Source of the DNA: Deferribacter abyssi
GTDB taxonomy: Bacteria > Chrysiogenota > Deferribacteres > Deferribacterales > Deferribacteraceae
Direction of reading: 5' to 3'
Length of the DNA: 64,000 nt
Assembly: GCF_049472655.1 (NCBI RefSeq)
Contig: NZ_JAQNCS010000002.1
Coordinates: 1-64,000 of the forward strand
This document shows, one piece after another, positions 62,837-64,000 of the stretch. Under the pieces are notes generated by a model that searched no databases, had not been told where the DNA came from, and worked only from the letters and a program-made list of their open reading frames with translations. Position 1 is the first letter of the stretch. Each line of letters begins with the position of its first letter. Made by a program: the position numbers and the translations under genes.

Positions 62837-64000
62837 TCACCACATTTTTTTTAAAACAGCACCTTCATAATAAAATTTTAGTATTTCGTCAAATCTTTTT
62901 CCCATATCACCAAGAGCTTTACCTCCCCATTGAGAATAACCAATACCATGTCCAAAACCACCACCAGTAAAAGTTATATTATTGCCTTGCTGGCTTATCT
63001 TAAATAGAATATCATATAATCCCACAGCTCTCCTAACTGTGGTATAAGTTCTTAAAACTTTGCTACCTCTTGAATGAATTATTTTTACTTTGATTACCCT
63101 GCCGGCAGGAGTTACTTTGTAAGGTTGTATTGAGTAAATAGTACCTATGTTTACACCTTTTTTCTTTAAATAAATCTCAATTTGACTTAACGTTGCTTTC
63201 TTTACCCATTTCCCCATTTTCTCTTTAGCACTATAAGGATCTGGTTTAGCGCGTAAATAAGGATATCCAGAGCCAAAAATATATTTGGGATCATCAATAT
63301 ACCAACCTGTACTCGCAGTAAAAAAAGATAATATTGGTCTATCACGATAAGTTAACACCAAACCTGTAGTTTCAACTACCGATTTGATCCCTTTACTTGT
63401 TTCATTCTTTACCCCTTTGTAAGCCTGGTCCCCCTCATTATCAACAACATCGTAACTCCAATCTTCCCTATGCAATTTTTGATACAATGCATAGGTTCTG
63501 GCTGCCACTGCTTGAGCTTTCAAGGTTTCTAAAGGCCAGCTTGAAGGAGATTCACTTGTCACAACACTCTTTAAATAATCTTCAATATTTAAAATATTTA
63601 TAACATATAAATTCCCCTTTTTAATAAAAACTTTAAAATAACCTCGATATTTATTAAAATTATTCTTTTTGTATAAAAATAAAAAATTGTTATTACTGTA
63701 AATAAATAACGTTCGTGTATTAATTGGTCTAAGATTAACCATCAAAGTTTGACCTTTTACAGCAATGTTGATTACACCGTTATATTGATAAAGTATTCTC
63801 CCTACATTATCTTTTAAAATCACATTACCCTTCAATTTTGCAGATTTACCTTTATATAACCTAACCCTAATATTAGGAGCATTTTTAATTGTAATTGGAG
63901 GTAACAAAAATTTTTGTTTTGGAGTATACAACTGCTTTTTCGTAAATCTTTCTATAAAGAAAGAAGCTGTAAACCTAAATCTTCCCATTGGATAATATTT
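62837..64000 (-). CDS. SpoIID/LytB-domain protein, 5' end probably beyond the window
   Basis: Cell-wall protein related to SpoIID, a lytic transglycosylase acting on denuded peptidoglycan. The domain is clear: VTSESPSSWPLETLKAQAVAARTYAL, ILSFFTASTGW, and GFGHGIGYSQWGGKALGDMGKRFDEILKFYYEG at the end. The first ATG in the window is at 63988, with no ribosome-binding site, and the frame stays open to the edge; no signal peptide is seen after this ATG, although such proteins are exported. So the real start likely lies outside. Confidence 0.88.
   Translation of the reverse strand, partial: KYYPMGRFRFTASFFIERFTKKQLYTPKQKFLLPPITIKNAPNIRVRLYKGKSAKLKGNVILKDNVGRILYQYNGVINIAVKGQTLMVNLRPINTRTLFIYSNNNFLFLYKKNNFNKYRGYFKVFIKKGNLYVINILNIEDYLKSVVTSESPSSWPLETLKAQAVAARTYALYQKLHREDWSYDVVDNEGDQAYKGVKNETSKGIKSVVETTGLVLTYRDRPILSFFTASTGWYIDDPKYIFGSGYPYLRAKPDPYSAKEKMGKWVKKATLSQIEIYLKKKGVNIGTIYSIQPYKVTPAGRVIKVKIIHSRGSKVLRTYTTVRRAVGLYDILFKISQQGNNITFTGGGFGHGIGYSQWGGKALGDMGKRFDEILKFYYEGAVLKKMW

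Noticed and set aside
1..64000. CRISPR array, rRNA operon, insertion sequence or prophage
   Set aside because: No regularly spaced repeats, rRNA-like segments, transposase motifs or phage structural genes were found on either strand.

Overview
The window is a very AT-rich, tightly packed stretch of bacterial chromosome. It has no rRNA, insertion sequence, prophage or CRISPR array, and one tRNA gene (tRNA-Gln). Gene content suggests an anaerobic or microaerophilic Gram-negative heterotroph/organotroph: an outer-membrane FadL porin, a TRAP transporter, several periplasm-sensing histidine kinases, NhaB, NDH-2 and a MaeB-type malic enzyme. The low G+C and family mix fit Deferribacterota (Deferribacter-like), but that assignment is inference from gene content and was not tested.

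Layout. 215-13087 (minus) is an almost gap-free run starting at a tRNA-Gln promoter: tRNA-Gln, proB, proA, nadD, rsfS, an HTH/zinc-ribbon protein, trmL, a sensor kinase and sigma-54 activator, a TRAP transporter (dctP, a degenerate dctQ, dctM), prmA, a protein-phosphatase-like enzyme, rsmE and tadA. 13232-15997 (minus) is a large hybrid sensor kinase with its own strong promoter. 16107-22434 (plus) holds a nitroreductase, a secreted protein, a DUF255 thioredoxin-like protein, a DUF1858 protein, pabB-pabC and nhaB. 22478-25186 holds a convergent flavin oxidoreductase and a DUF4405 membrane protein behind a sigma-54-like promoter.

25227-35728 (minus) is a second long housekeeping run: deoC, xerD-like recombinase, DHH-CBS-nucleotidyltransferase, phoH, ybeY, a diacylglycerol-kinase/PAP2 fusion, corC, era, mgtE and recO. 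35847-39524 (plus) carries malic enzyme-phosphotransacetylase and NDH-2. 39529-42334 (minus) carries der and gltX. 42408-43715 is a double-receiver GGDEF protein.

43890-54050 is a fatty-acid utilisation locus: fadD, fadN, fadA and fadE (same order as the Bacillus fadNAE operon), a metallo-beta-lactamase-fold hydrolase, and a divergent fadL porin. Together they would import, activate and beta-oxidise long-chain fatty acids. 54120-57860 (plus) has a PHP phosphoesterase with an apparently leaderless promoter, then the least ordinary locus: a pseudokinase fused to a FapA/DUF342 domain, overlapping by four bases with a degenerate MoaE-like gene. 57937-64000 (minus) is a six-gene overlapping run: spoIID/lytB-like, fbp, nfo, an isochorismatase-type hydrolase, an APH/P-loop kinase protein and an RNase Z-like hydrolase.

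Starts were often moved from the longest ORF to one with a good ribosome-binding site. TTG starts are common here.
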